From positions 1,860,001 through 1,924,000 of the forward strand of contig NZ_CP078088.1 in NCBI RefSeq assembly GCF_022701175.1: DNA of 64,000 nt. The letters are read 5' to 3'. Source of the DNA: Allobaculum sp. Allo2. GTDB taxonomy: Bacteria; Bacillota_I; Bacilli_A; Erysipelotrichales; Erysipelotrichaceae. Made by a program: the position numbers and the translations under genes. Positions within the stretch are counted from its first letter, which is position 1. Every line of letters starts with the position of its first letter. This document shows, piece after piece, positions 1 to 10,800 of the stretch. The notes beneath the pieces are model-generated. The model was not told where the DNA came from. It was given only the letters and a program-made list of their open reading frames with translations, and did no database searches.

Positions 1-859
1 ATTTTCCATCCGATTCGAACAGCTTTCTTCTTCGAAAAGGAACGCCTCAAACGGTCAGGCTGCCTGACAAAACGCTGTATTTCGTTTTGCTTCGGTTCAC
101 TCACTCCCCTGTTCTTCTGGGAACACTTCTTACGGATTGCGCCTCCCGTTCACTCGCTGTCCTCATTCAGAATTGCTTCGCAGTGAAGAAAGCAGCCCAT
201 ACAGCGTCCATATACAGACAGATCGGCTATAACAGATCACCAATATAAGATCGTCTATATAAAAGAGACTGGATCGGACTCTTCTCTATACGATGACTGA
301 CAGACCATACTCGTTTTCCGGATTCGCCGCGCCCGCAGGATCCGGTTTTCTTTTCCCTGTTTTGGGTTTGCGTGCCTCTATGCTTGCGTGCTCCTCTATA
401 TGGGAAAGCCATTTCGTGGATCAGCCCGTCAGGAAGTTGCGAGTTCTCTTTTCTTCTTCCGTTGCCGGGCATTCGAATCTGCCGGTCAATTTTCTGTTTC
501 TCCTGGACATGATCCTGTATGTGATCTCACTCTTATACGGGAGTTCAGATCCAGTCGTTCCCTTTAAAGTGCCTGCTCGGAAAATCTTCTGAGAATTTGT
601 GACATCTGGCTGAAATCCCTTTCGGTTCAGAGCGTCACCAGGCGGCTTTTCCCTCTGGTCTGAGCGCTCGGTCAAAAATGATGGTTTAGAAACTGGGGCT
701 CTCTGATAAGATAAAGACAGATTCAAACAGTCCGCACGTTTGTTTTCCTGCTCGATCCGGTCCTTTCGAAGGCCAAAAACAAGGCAATTCGGCTTTCTTT
801 TTAAATTGAAAGCGGTTCACGATCTGGGAAGGCGAACAATCGCGTCGGAATCCGGGAAA
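1..859. other. No gene recognised (left edge to thiolase promoter)
   Basis: Open frames on both strands here are short, overlap each other and carry no recognisable domain, no good ribosome binding site and no residue pattern of a real protein. A small inverted repeat (GTCAGGC-T-GCCTGAC) lies near 55-69 without a T run. The left edge could hold the degraded end of a gene outside the window, but nothing supports a call. Confidence 0.5.
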
Positions 860-877
860 CTGTGATTTCTTTCACAA
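860..877 (+). promoter_or_regulatory. Rex- or Fnr/ArcR-like operator upstream of thiolase
   Basis: The core TGTGATTTCTTTCACA at 861-876 is a perfect TGTGA-N6-TCACA palindrome. Extended by one base on each side it matches the Rex-type consensus TTGTGAA-N4-TTCACAA at 12 of 14 positions. It sits 6 bp upstream of the -35 hexamer of the thiolase promoter. Rex (NADH/NAD+ sensor) controls thiolase in some clostridia; Crp/Fnr-family proteins such as ArcR bind the same 16-bp core. Which regulator applies is not decided by the sequence. Confidence 0.6.
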
Positions 878-883
878 AACGGT

Positions 884-912
884 TTGATATTCCTTCGCGG
901 GTGGGCTAGTAT
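884..912 (+). promoter_or_regulatory. SigmaA-type promoter of thiolase gene
   Basis: TTGATA (884-889), a 17-bp spacer and TAGTAT (907-912) form a near-consensus vegetative promoter. The start codon lies about 40 bp downstream, behind an AAAGAGGT ribosome binding site at 938-945. Confidence 0.7.
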
Positions 913-953
913 GAAATCGCAAATCTCGTAAGAGTAGAAAGAGGTCATTCGTA

Positions 954-2162
954 ATGAGTGAAAAAGCTTATATCGTTGGCGCAAAACGTACCGCCATCGG
1001 AACATTCATGGGCTCTCTGAAAAATGTAACCCCTGCTGATATGGGTGCTACCGTTCTGAAAGCAGCTCTTGAACAGGCAAATGTAAAACCAGAACAGGTT
1101 AACGAAGTAATCATCGGTAACGTAATTGGTGCCGGACTTGGCCAGAACATCGCACGTCACATTTCTATCGATGCTGGCATTCCTAACACAGTTCCGGCAC
1201 ATTCCATCAACATGGTTTGCGGCTCCGGTCTTGAAGCTGTAATCGAAGCAGCCATCCGTATTCGTGCTGGATGGGGAAGCATCTTCGTAGCCGGCGGTGT
1301 TGAAAACATGTCCGCTGCTCCTTATCTGATCTCCGGCAAAAACCGCCAGGGCGTTAAGATGGGCAACCAGACAGTTGTTGACTCCATGATTTACGATGCG
1401 CTGACAGATGCTATGAACAACGTTCACATGGGCGTAACCGCTGAAAACATTGCGAAGAAATACAACATCACCCGCGAACAGCAGGATGAATTCGCTTTCG
1501 CCAGCCAGGAAAAAGCACTTGCTGCTATCGCTGCTGGAAAATTCAAAGATGAAATCGTTCCAATCGAAGTTAAAGAACGCAAGAAAACCGTTATCTTCGA
1601 TACCGACGAACATCCAAGAAAAACTTCCATGGAACTCCTTGCTAAACTGAAACCTTCCTTCATCAAAGACGGAACCGTTACAGCCGGCAACGCATCCGGA
1701 ATCAACGACGGTGCTTCCATGTGTATCGTAGCCAGCGAATCCGCTGTAGCTGAAAACAACCTGAAACCAATCGCTGAAATCGTTGCTTTTGGTCAAGGCG
1801 GTGTTGATCCTCTGACAATGGGCCTTGGTCCTACCCCGGCTATCCTGCACGCTCTTGAAAATGCAGGCATGACTCTGGATCAGATGGAACTGATCGAACT
1901 GAACGAAGCCTTCGCTTCTCAGTCCCTTGGCGTAATCCACGAACTGGTTGAAAAGACTGGCATCGATCGCGAAGCTCTCATGTCCGTTACCAACGTAAAC
2001 GGCGGCGCTATCGCTCTTGGTCACCCAGTAGGCGCTTCCGGAAACCGTATCCTCGTTTCCCTGATCTACGAAATGGCTAAACGTCACCTCACTTATGGTC
2101 TCGCTTCCCTCTGCATCGGCGGCGGCATGGGTGTTGCTGTAATCGTTAAAATGGTTTACTAA
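954..2162 (+). CDS. thlA: Acetyl-CoA acetyltransferase (thiolase)
   Basis: Biosynthetic thiolase, condensing two acetyl-CoA to acetoacetyl-CoA, cytoplasmic; the entry step of butyrate/butanol and mevalonate-type pathways. The 402-residue product covers both thiolase domains. The acylated nucleophile is Cys89 in NMVCGSGLE; the second catalytic block has His357 in GHPVGASG and Cys387 in CIGGGMG. The length fits the family (about 390-400). The start follows AAAGAGGT by 8 bp. The gene stands alone, with its own promoter and terminator, and codons look highly adapted (many GAA, AAC, GCT), as expected for strong expression. No butyrate pathway neighbours (hbd, crt, bcd) are in the window, so the downstream pathway cannot be assigned. 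The reading frame is unbroken. Confidence 0.96.
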   Translation: MSEKAYIVGAKRTAIGTFMGSLKNVTPADMGATVLKAALEQANVKPEQVNEVIIGNVIGAGLGQNIARHISIDAGIPNTVPAHSINMVCGSGLEAVIEAAIRIRAGWGSIFVAGGVENMSAAPYLISGKNRQGVKMGNQTVVDSMIYDALTDAMNNVHMGVTAENIAKKYNITREQQDEFAFASQEKALAAIAAGKFKDEIVPIEVKERKKTVIFDTDEHPRKTSMELLAKLKPSFIKDGTVTAGNASGINDGASMCIVASESAVAENNLKPIAEIVAFGQGGVDPLTMGLGPTPAILHALENAGMTLDQMELIELNEAFASQSLGVIHELVEKTGIDREALMSVTNVNGGAIALGHPVGASGNRILVSLIYEMAKRHLTYGLASLCIGGGMGVAVIVKMVY

Positions 2163-2184
2163 GAAGATCTGAATTCAAATCTTC

Positions 2185-2209
2185 AGCCGGATCCTGGATC
2201 CGGCTTTTT
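2185..2209 (+). terminator. Intrinsic terminator of thiolase gene
   Basis: AGCCGGATCC and GGATCCGGCT form a strong stem directly followed by TTTTT, 22 bp after the thiolase stop codon. A second, bulged hairpin (2285-2323) and a third (2326-2351) lie further downstream without T runs. Confidence 0.85.
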
Positions 2210-2433
2210 CATGTCCTGTTTTCGTGAAAACAAAGGGTTTGCGGTTTCTCTTTCCCTTCGAAATTTCCAGGCACTTCAAAGAAAAGCGTCAGACGATGTT
2301 CTCTTTTCCATCGTTCTGACGCTCTGGAAAGTTTCCTGTGCAGGACTTTCCGATCCATCTGTTTCTCTTTATATAAAGTGATTCGTATCTTTGGCTGTCT
2401 GCTGTTTCGCCCTTTCCTTACAGACCTCCCGTT

Positions 2434-2963
2434 TTACGCCTGAAGACCAAAGCAGAGGCATCCGCTGCGATCGGCGTCATCCAGAATAACTGGATCGTAG
2501 CTGCAGTGGCTCATCGACCAGAGGGCATTCAGCCTGGAAACTTTCTGTGCATCTTCTGCAATCATTTCCTGACTGAGAATGCCGTCCTCTTCGGTTTCTC
2601 TGGCGTGATTCCAGCTTTTTTCCTGCAGGATGTGAAGTCGAAGTTCGCTTTCATTCCAGGATCCATACGTTGCCAGAATCGAGTTCAGAATACCCAGAAC
2701 GTTTTTGGTCATTTTGGTGCAGCAGGAATCCATCGGCCCGAATGGACTACGGTATGAGAGCAGTTCTCACAAAGAACGCCGTCATCGGTGCAGCGGAAGG
2801 TGCAGGGAACAAGACCTTCTCCAAAAATGCAGGTGCTTTCCCGTGTAGCAAGATACAGGAGGTTGTGAATTCTCTGTGCGCTGGGCAGTTCGCCTTCAGC
2901 GCTGCGAATGTTTTTAGCAAGGTAGCAGGCACAGTCGCAAACCTGAACGGAACGTGATTTCAT
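2434..2963 (-). CDS. Cys-rich hypothetical protein (frame interrupted)
   Basis: Not recognised. Two overlapping pieces join if one G is added to the GGG run near 2720, giving about 177 residues. The product has cysteines clustered as CDCAC near the N-terminus, CTFRC and CENC in the middle, CC at the join and CLC at the C-terminus, a pattern suggesting metal binding or a small zinc-ribbon-like fold. There is no signal peptide or membrane segment. The start is uncertain: Met at 2963 has no clear ribosome binding site, and an upstream Met at 3032 is equally possible. It lies convergent to the thiolase gene. The continuity of sense across the join supports a real gene. Confidence 0.45.
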
Positions 2964-3251
2964 ATCAATAAAATAAACCGAAACACATCGAATTCCAATA
3001 ATGCTGTGGAAATGTACCCGGTTTCCTGGCAAAGTTTAACGCGTCCTTAATGTAATGCGCTTTCACACAGGCTGTACATAAGCCATTTTCGAGTGCTCAC
3101 GCAACAGGTTACGCAATTTTTTAATCCGTTTTGGATAAGCTTTTTCATCATTTTGATCATATCGATTCAATCTTCAGAAACATCGTGATTTTGCACGTCC
3201 GAGCGGGCTTGACTCCCCTTCTCTTATGCAGGCTCCCTCTTCAATATATGG
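2964..3251. other. Intergenic, nothing recognised
   Basis: AT-rich spacer between the Cys-rich gene and the terminator of the secreted esterase gene. It must contain the promoter of the Cys-rich gene on the minus strand, but no convincing -35/-10 pair was found. Confidence 0.4.
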
Positions 3252-3305
3252 AAAAGACCAGCTCGATCGAATCCGATTTTGAGATCCGAAAGAACTGGTC
3301 TTTTT
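3252..3305 (-). terminator. Candidate terminator after first secreted esterase gene
   Basis: AAAAGACCAG (3252-3261) and CTGGTCTTTTT (3295-3305) form a 10-bp stem with T runs in both directions; the loop is long (33 nt), so efficiency is uncertain. It lies about 100 bp downstream of the minus-strand gene ending at 3405. Confidence 0.5.
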
Positions 3306-3404
3306 ATAAAGCGGCTTGTAAAGCTCCTTTCTTCTATTTCATTTTGGACGGATTTCCTTCGGCCTTCGCATTGGATGGCAAGGATAGAAATCCAGCCGTC
3401 GGGT

Positions 3405-6400
3405 TTACTGAACGGATTTCAAATTGCTGAGCGCATTTACGGATGGAACTTTACGCAGAGCGAGCAGCGCCTGATTGAGCGTTTTGGCACTCTGATCAAT
3501 TTCACTCTGTCTTTGCGGATTTTCCAGAACCGACCTGGCCTGTGTGCATTTTTCGTCAAAGTTCTGATCCTGATTTATATAGAGGCCGTTTAGAGCATCG
3601 GCTTTCTGGAGTGCCGCATCCAGAAGATCCGTGATGAGCGTCGGTTCCGGTTCTGGATCCGTTTCGCTGTACAGACCGTCTGTAATTTTCTGGGAATGGG
3701 TCTGATTCAGACATTCCGTCGAGAAAATCACATCGCGCATTTCGCCTTTAAAGCCGTTGATTACGGTCGTGATATTGCTCCCGTTGTAATAACCGCCAAG
3801 CGTCAGCTGATTCAGGCCGGCCAGCGTGGAGAAGAAGCCGGCATTGCCAGCTCCGGAAAAGGCCTGAACTTCCTTACCGTCGATATACCAGGTAAAGGTT
3901 CGATCCGGACCGGAAGTGCAGACGAGAACGACGTTATGCCACTGTCCATCGCCAAGATCTTCCGTGTTTCCATCGGCTCTGGTGTGGGCCAGATCCGGGC
4001 GCAGCGACAGCTTGCCCTGCAGCGGGCGAAGGGAAATCGAATGGCGATTCATTTGACCGCCGCCTGTCTGGATCAGGCTAGTCGTTGTACCCGCTTCTTT
4101 TCCATAGACAAGCGCCATGGAATCTGTTGCTGCATCCGTCTTAAAGCGGAAGAAGAGACTTCCTGCATTCATGGCTTTTACACTATCGGCCTGATCGGAA
4201 AGATCGATCAGTGTCTGACCGTCAAACGTCTGGCCAGAAAGGGCTTCGTAGACTTGGGCACTGGCTTTATAGGCCTCCATGCCGGTTTTCACTTCTCTGG
4301 CCTGGGATGTCTGTTCTTCTCCATCGTTCCAGCGCAGTTTGTAAAACCAGGTCTGATCCGGTTCAACTTGGTCTGTATACGATCCGGACTGTACGGTTTC
4401 GATTTCCGCATACGTTCCGTTTAAGGAAGACGAGCGAAGAATCGTGACGGATGCGTTTGTCGGATTTTCAAACTCGAGTACCGCCTGTGCATAGCCGCCT
4501 TCGGCTTTGGAGAATACGATATTCGCAGGCTCCGTCTTCGATGGAATTTCCACTGTGGCTGGCGTATACGTCGTAACGGTCGCATCGGTCGTCGCAATCT
4601 TCACGTTCACGACGGCGGATTTTCCTGCCGGAAGATTTGTAAAACGAAGGGTCGTCCTGTCGTCTGGACTCGCAATATCATATGTTTTCGTCCACGAAAA
4701 GCCGGCTGCTGTTACGGTAACTTCCGCTGTACCTGCCGTTTTTCCGGGATCGACCAGAGCGGTCAGATCCAGAGACAGTTCGCCAATCCCGGTCTGGCAG
4801 TCCGGCTGCCTGTCGGACTGCGTACTTTTCTGGTTCATCTTGTACTGCAGACGACAGATTGGACTGGACGTGTCGTAAATTCCCATGGCCCGGGTCAGAT
4901 CATCAAACATGACTTTATGCCCGATTCCGTTGGGGTGGAGACCATCGCTGTTCAGATTACCGGTTCCGCCCTGATTGGCATTCGTCTGTCTGGCCATCGC
5001 CGCCTCCCAGGTTGTGGCATGATCGGCAAGAATATAGTTTTCTTCCTGGGCGACTTTTCGCACTTTGGCGATATACTGTTTCAGATTGCCGCGCCCGGAA
5101 GCTGTGGTGACGTTACAGGCCCGGAGAATGATTTCCACATCCGGATTCTGCTTTTTGATAGTGGCGAGATTTTCCTTAAGCTGCGCTTCGAACACGTCCG
5201 GTGTAATACCGGATGCCGCGCAGTCGTTCATTCCAAGCATGACGATCGCCACATCGGGAACATACGATTCGATGCGTGCTTTTTATGGGGATCGCTCAGC
5301 GTATCCTGGGCAATCGCACCGCTCACGGCCGTATTGAGAATCAGATCGTCTGGTCGATTCAGTCCGTCCGGCGCGTGCATGTATTTATCAAAGAGCTGAA
5401 CGATCGTATCGTAGCCGCGGGTATGACGGCATCCATGAGTAATGGAATCGCCATAGAAAATCCAGTTCAGCTTTTTGTCCGATTTCAATAAATCCCGAAT
5501 CCGTTTCTGGGTATCGGAAAGTGCGGTTTCTTCGGGCAGCGTCGACTGACGTTTTAACGAGGCCTCTCCTTTCGAAATCGAATAAGCAGGCAGCTCCGCC
5601 GTTCCATCTTCCGAAATCAGGCGCAGCGTCCATGAGCCATCCTTTACAGGAAGCGAAACGGATGCGTTCGCCTGAACGGGTGTACTCAGCTCTACTTCCC
5701 CATTTTCCGCATGCAAAATCCAGTCGGATCCGCCAAGAACGTCGGACGAAGCGAGGGTTAGTTCAAGCGAAGCATTTTCAAACGAGGCCTGAAGGGCTTC
5801 CTTGCCATTGGCTAAATCATGGTAGGCGGGCTGATCCACGGGAATGCAGTCATCGAGGTTTCCGGCATTGTAGTCGCTGGTCGTCGACTGTCCTGTCACG
5901 TTTTCCAGAATTCTGGCGATTTCAAAATGACCATAGCCATTGAGCTGATCGTCTGCATTCAGGCAGGTCGATTTGAACGTATCGGTATTGGAATGCGTAT
6001 ACTGATCGACCACAAACACGTTCTGCGCATTTGGTTCGGCACCCAGATCCGCTGCAAAATGCGTCTGAATCAGATCAGCGATTTCTTTTGCGGCTGCATT
6101 TTTCTGGGCATCCTTGCAGGCGTGCGGCGTCTGAATCACCAGATAGCCGTTGGAAGGAATAGCGTTTTTCAGCGATGTCAGCGCCGTTTGATAGCTGTTT
6201 TTCCAGACATTTTTATCCGGTGCAGCCACATACTCCTGAATGTCTTCGATTCCAGCAGTGTAAACGATCGTTCTGGCGTGGAAAGCATTCTGGCTGTCCG
6301 GCAGTGCAGATACGGTATCCGAAAGCGTATTTCCCGTTTTACCCGCATTGGCGACAAAGTGCGAATGCCCTATTTTTAAAGGTTCGATAGCTGTGGACAT

Positions 6401-7585
6401 CTGTCTGGGCTTTTCCCAGCGGGCGTATTCTTCAAAGTGATACACAAAACTGCGCAGGCCCTGTACATGCTCGTAATTGGCAGCAACTTCCTCTCCTCCG
6501 ACAAACATCCACGTATTGCCGATTTCATCGAGCGAGAACATGTCTTTTTAAACCGGCTCTGTTCAGCCGACGTGAGGGCATTGGCCTGGGCCGTCGTCAG
6601 CGCTTCAGAAGAGATTGCAACCTGAGAAATTTCTCCTTTAAACCCTTCATAGACCGTATCGGCTGGTTTGTAGCCGCCAATCTGCAGCTGGTCCGCATTC
6701 ACAAGTCGGGTAAAAAGCCCTTTGAACGCTGCCTGGGAATAACTGAGAACGCTCACCCCATCCACGCTGACGCCAAACGTCGGATTGTCGGCGCGGCTGG
6801 TCAGAACGAGCGTGTGCCACTGACCATCTCCATAGCCGCTTCCGTTTGTCGCTTTGGCTCCTCCGGTCAGATCCGCACGAAGTTTATGCGTACCGTTTCG
6901 ATAATCGAGGGCCAGATAGAAAATCTTGTCGGTTGAATACGAAGCGTTTGTATTGCTCATATCTTCCGGATTGGCACAATTGTGATACGTCAATAGATGG
7001 CGCAGCGCCGAATCGGTCGCGTTTTCCGATTTGAAGCGAATGTAAACGGATCCTTCTTCCAGATTTTTATGGAACCGATCGAATCGCTCAGATCGACCAC
7101 TCTGGTACCGTCAAATACCGATTCGCTTTCGTTCAGTGCTTTGTTCAGTACGCTCTGATGCAAATAGGCTTCCTTGCCCGTGGAAGCTTCGATGGGCGTG
7201 CTGCTGATTTTGCTGCCTTTTTGAAGCTTGTAAAAATACGTCGTTTCCGTCTGAACCATTGTATCGATCCAGATCGATTCTGTCGTTTCCCGATGGAAAC
7301 ATACGAACCGTTTTCGCTGTCCGCACGCAAAATGGAATACGTATTCGTATCGTCTTCTGCCCGGTCGATCGCAATCTGTACCTGGGCATATCCGCCTTTG
7401 GCCTCAATTGCCGGAAGTGTTTCCTGCGCGGCCGGACGGGTATTCGTTTTTGTTTGTGTATGTACCGCCGACGGGATCGCTTCGGCCGCAAGAACCTGAG
7501 TCATGGACGATCCGAGGGCTGTGCAGCTCATGGAAAGCGCCAGCGCCAGGACTGAAAATTTCGTTCGAGCTGTTTTTCTGTTCAT
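3405..7585 (-). CDS. Secreted SGNH esterase with CBM40-like domains (copy A)
   Basis: Large exported protein of about 1394 residues. Order: Sec signal peptide (MNRKTARTKFSVLALALSMS..., cut after AAEA); Fn3-like module; sialidase-N-terminal/CBM40-like jelly roll (about 6560-7150, motif DGQWHTLVL); degenerate SGNH-like domain (about 5860-6540, FVGGEE where GDS is expected); Ig-like linker; intact SGNH hydrolase with GDSITHG (Ser codon near 5446), GMND and DGLHPNGIGH (near 4937-4946); Ig and Fn3-like modules; second CBM40-like domain (about 3690-4260, DGQWHNVVL); FIVAR-like C-terminus. No LPxTG anchor. A good site, AGAAGGAGAT, precedes the start. Frameshifts near 7255, 7060, 6550 and 5265 are each cured by one base in an A (or G) run. 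SGNH plus CBM40 points to a sialate or glycan O-acetylesterase; that substrate is inferred. Confidence 0.8.
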
Positions 7586-7767
7586 AGAAATCTCCTTCTC
7601 TTTTCGTAAGAGCGGATCCAGTGCGTCAATTTTGGAAATCCGCCAAAGATAAACCGATTATAAAAGAGAGAAGAAACCGTTTTCGCAAAGTTTTCAAAAG
7701 TTACACACAGATTTTTTATTCGAATCATTGCCGTTTCAAACCATCGTTTTCTCCTTATTCAAAACCG

Positions 7768-7802
7768 AAAAACCCCTTCGTCTGCAATCACGAGGGGTTT
7801 TG
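7768..7802 (-). terminator. Terminator of second secreted esterase gene
   Basis: On the minus strand AAACCCCTCG...CGAAGGGGTTTTT forms a GC-rich stem with a T run, about 85 bp after the stop at 7886 and upstream of copy A. It separates the two esterase genes transcriptionally. The 300-bp spacer holds nothing else apart from TATAAT on the minus strand at 7657-7662, which lacks a convincing -35. Confidence 0.75.
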
Positions 7803-7885
7803 TGGTTCATTTGTGCCGTTAAAAATCGGGAAACGTGCTTCGAAGCATCGAAACGAATTTTGTTTCTTTGATGCGTTTTCTTCGA

Positions 7886-10800
7886 TTAGGAAAGAGAGGC
7901 GAGCGCGTCTTTGGAAGGGACGAGGCGCAGAGCGAGCAGTTTTTCGTTTAAGGCTTTGGCCGCGGCATCGATTGCTGTCTGCTCTGCAGCGGTGTCGTAA
8001 ACGGTCTGCGCACTCGTTACTGCCTGCGTAAACGCCTGATCCTTATTGGAAAAGGTACCTTTCAGCGCCTGTGCTTTGTCGAGCGTGGTTTTCAGAACAC
8101 GCTTATCCAGTTCTGGTTCCGGTTCCGGCTCGGTATCTTCGACATATTTTTCTGCCGTGATGGCCATGCCCTGTTCGCGGCTGAACGCTTCTTTGGAGAA
8201 GATTACATCCCGGATCGAACCGTTGAAGCCGCCAAGAATCGTATTTCCGTTTTTGACGCCGCCGATGGTGATCTGATCCATTTTCGACAGCTTGCTGAGA
8301 AGGCCGGCGTTGTTCGCGCCGTCAAATTCGAAGCCGATGTTCTTGCCGTCGATGTAGACGCAGAACGTTTTCGATGTGCCTGGATTGGACACCACGACGA
8401 CATTGTGCCATTCGTCATCATTCAGCTGCGGGGCTGCTGCTTTTTCGGCACGTGTGTGGGAGAGATCGGCACGAAGGACGGACGTACCGTTCAGATTTTT
8501 CAGGCCAATGTTGGAAGACTGGTCGGACTGATAGAGAACCGCCGTATCTGCTGCCGCTTTTCCGGAAATGACCGCCATATCCGCAAGCTGAGATGTCTTG
8601 ATGCGGAAGAAGATGCTGCCGCTTGGCATATTTTTAATGGCACTGACTTCCTGTGCATTCAGTTCAATGACTTTGGCACCGTCAAAGCTTTCTCCTTTGA
8701 GGCCGCGATACACTTCGGCACTGGCTTTGTACGCATCCATGCCCGTCTGTACTTCCTTGACTTCCGTTTCGTGATCGGTCGTATCGGTCCATTTCAGTTT
8801 ATAGAAATACGTCTTTTCCGGGCTGACGGAATGGTCGACGTATTCACTTTCGCTTGCCGTACCAATTTCCGTATACGTTCCGCTGCGGCTTTCGCTGCGA
8901 AGAACGCTGACCTGCTTGCCGGCTGGAATTTCCATGGTCAGGGTGACGCTGGAATAGCCGCCTTTCGCATCGGTAAGTACGGCGGTAAAGGGAGCCAGCG
9001 TATCCGTGATCGTTACTGGATCGCTTTGCGCATACTGGATCGTTTTCGTGCTGGAGTTCGAGATGGTCACATCGGCTGCGGCGTTCTTTCCCTTGGGCAG
9101 ATTGTCAAAGACGATCGTCGTACTGGCGGAAGAAAGTTTGTTATACCTTTTGGTATAGGCAATTCCGTCAACCGTAACGGTGACTTCTGCCGTTCCAATC
9201 GTATCCGCAGCAGCCAGACTGGTCAGATCGACTTGAATAACACCCGGCTGCGGACTGGTGACGTTCGGTTTTGTACTGGAGGTTTCCGTCGCAAAATCAT
9301 AACGCTGTGTACAGATCGTGCTGGATTCATCGTACAGGCCGAGTGCCTGGATGAGATCGACAAACATCATGCGCTGACCGATGCCGTTGGGATGGAGATT
9401 GTTATTGTTGAAGTTGGCTGCTCCGCCCGAAGCGGTTGTGCCATACAGCGAACGGTACGTATCCCATGTCATCGCGTGATCAACCACAATCGCGTTGTTG
9501 GTCTGTGCCAGTTCTCGAATCGCCTGCGGATAGTTGTCGTTCGCATTCGATACCGACGCACGTCCGGGAACGGTATTGCAGATGCGCAGCACGAGCAGCG
9601 CGTTCGGGTTCTTTTCCTTCACCGCGTCAATGTTCGCCTGCATGTTGATTTTGTACTGTTCTTTCGAAATGCCGCTGTCGTTCATGCCCAGCATGAGAAT
9701 GGCGATATCCGGCGTATAGTTTTTAATGCGTGCCGAAAGGTTCGGTTCCGTCATCGTATCGACAGCTTTCGCTCCGGAAACCGCCGTGTTGATCACGAGA
9801 TCATCCGGACGATTCAGACCGTTTGGATCGTCGAGATACTTCTGGAAATTCTGGGTAATGGAGTCGTATCCATGGGTATGGAGCGCGCCATGGGTAATCG
9901 AGTCGCCGATAAACAGCCAGGTCAGCGGCGTCTTCGATTCGAGCAGGGCCGTCACTTTTTCTGCAGTTCCGTTTTGTCGGCTTCGTCCATTTTAACGGGG
10001 ACAAGCGAAGCCGCAGTCTGGCCTTTGGAAATGGAATACGACTGTGTTCGGGAATTCTTGTTCGATTCGACACAGGTCAGCGTCCAGGTGCCCTCGGATA
10101 CAGGAAGCGTGACTGTCTTTCCCGCTTCGACCGGAACAGTAAGTTTCAGATCTTCGCCCTGTGCTTCGAGAACATAGTTTCTGCCTTCAAATACCGAAGC
10201 GCTACCTAATGTCACGTTCAGTCCGTCAGCCCCGGTGAAATCGGCTGTAAACGGAGCCGTTGCAAGAGCTTTATAGACAGGAATATCCGAAAGGACATGC
10301 GAGTCAATATAGTCTTCGCCCCAGGCGAAATTGCTGGATCCATAAACGGTCTGTGCGAACTGTTTAGCGAGGCGGTACTGGCCAAGTCCGGTCAGAAGCC
10401 CGTTTTTCACGGTCGGCTGATCGGCAGAATTGGCGAGCGGCTGACTGGAATGATCGACGATAAGAACATGACCGGCCAGTTCGCTGGAAAGCGAACTGCG
10501 GAAGTCTTTCATCGCATCGGCAAGTACCTTCTGTGCATCGGGATTGGATGCATCCTCGGTAACATACGGTGTCTGTAAAACGAGATACGTATTCACTCCG
10601 TCCGAAGCGGTCGCTTTGTCCAGCAGCGTCTTCAGGTCGGCTTTATAGCCGGCAATCCACGCGGCTTTGTCCGAAGCGGTCGCATAGGCATCCAGATCTT
10701 CTTTGGATGAGAGATACACAACGGCGCGCGGATGAACGACCTGCAGCTGTCGGTCGAGTTTTTCGATCGTTTTTTCAGATCATTTCCGGCGGCTGCACCG

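Noticed and set aside
945..2087. 380-codon open frame antisense to thiolase
   Set aside because: It mirrors a perfect thiolase gene with strong codon bias; its protein has no family features and no ribosome binding site.
8405..10177. 590-codon open frame antisense to esterase B
   Set aside because: Arg/Ile/Gly-rich shadow of the SGNH gene; sense strand carries clear catalytic motifs.
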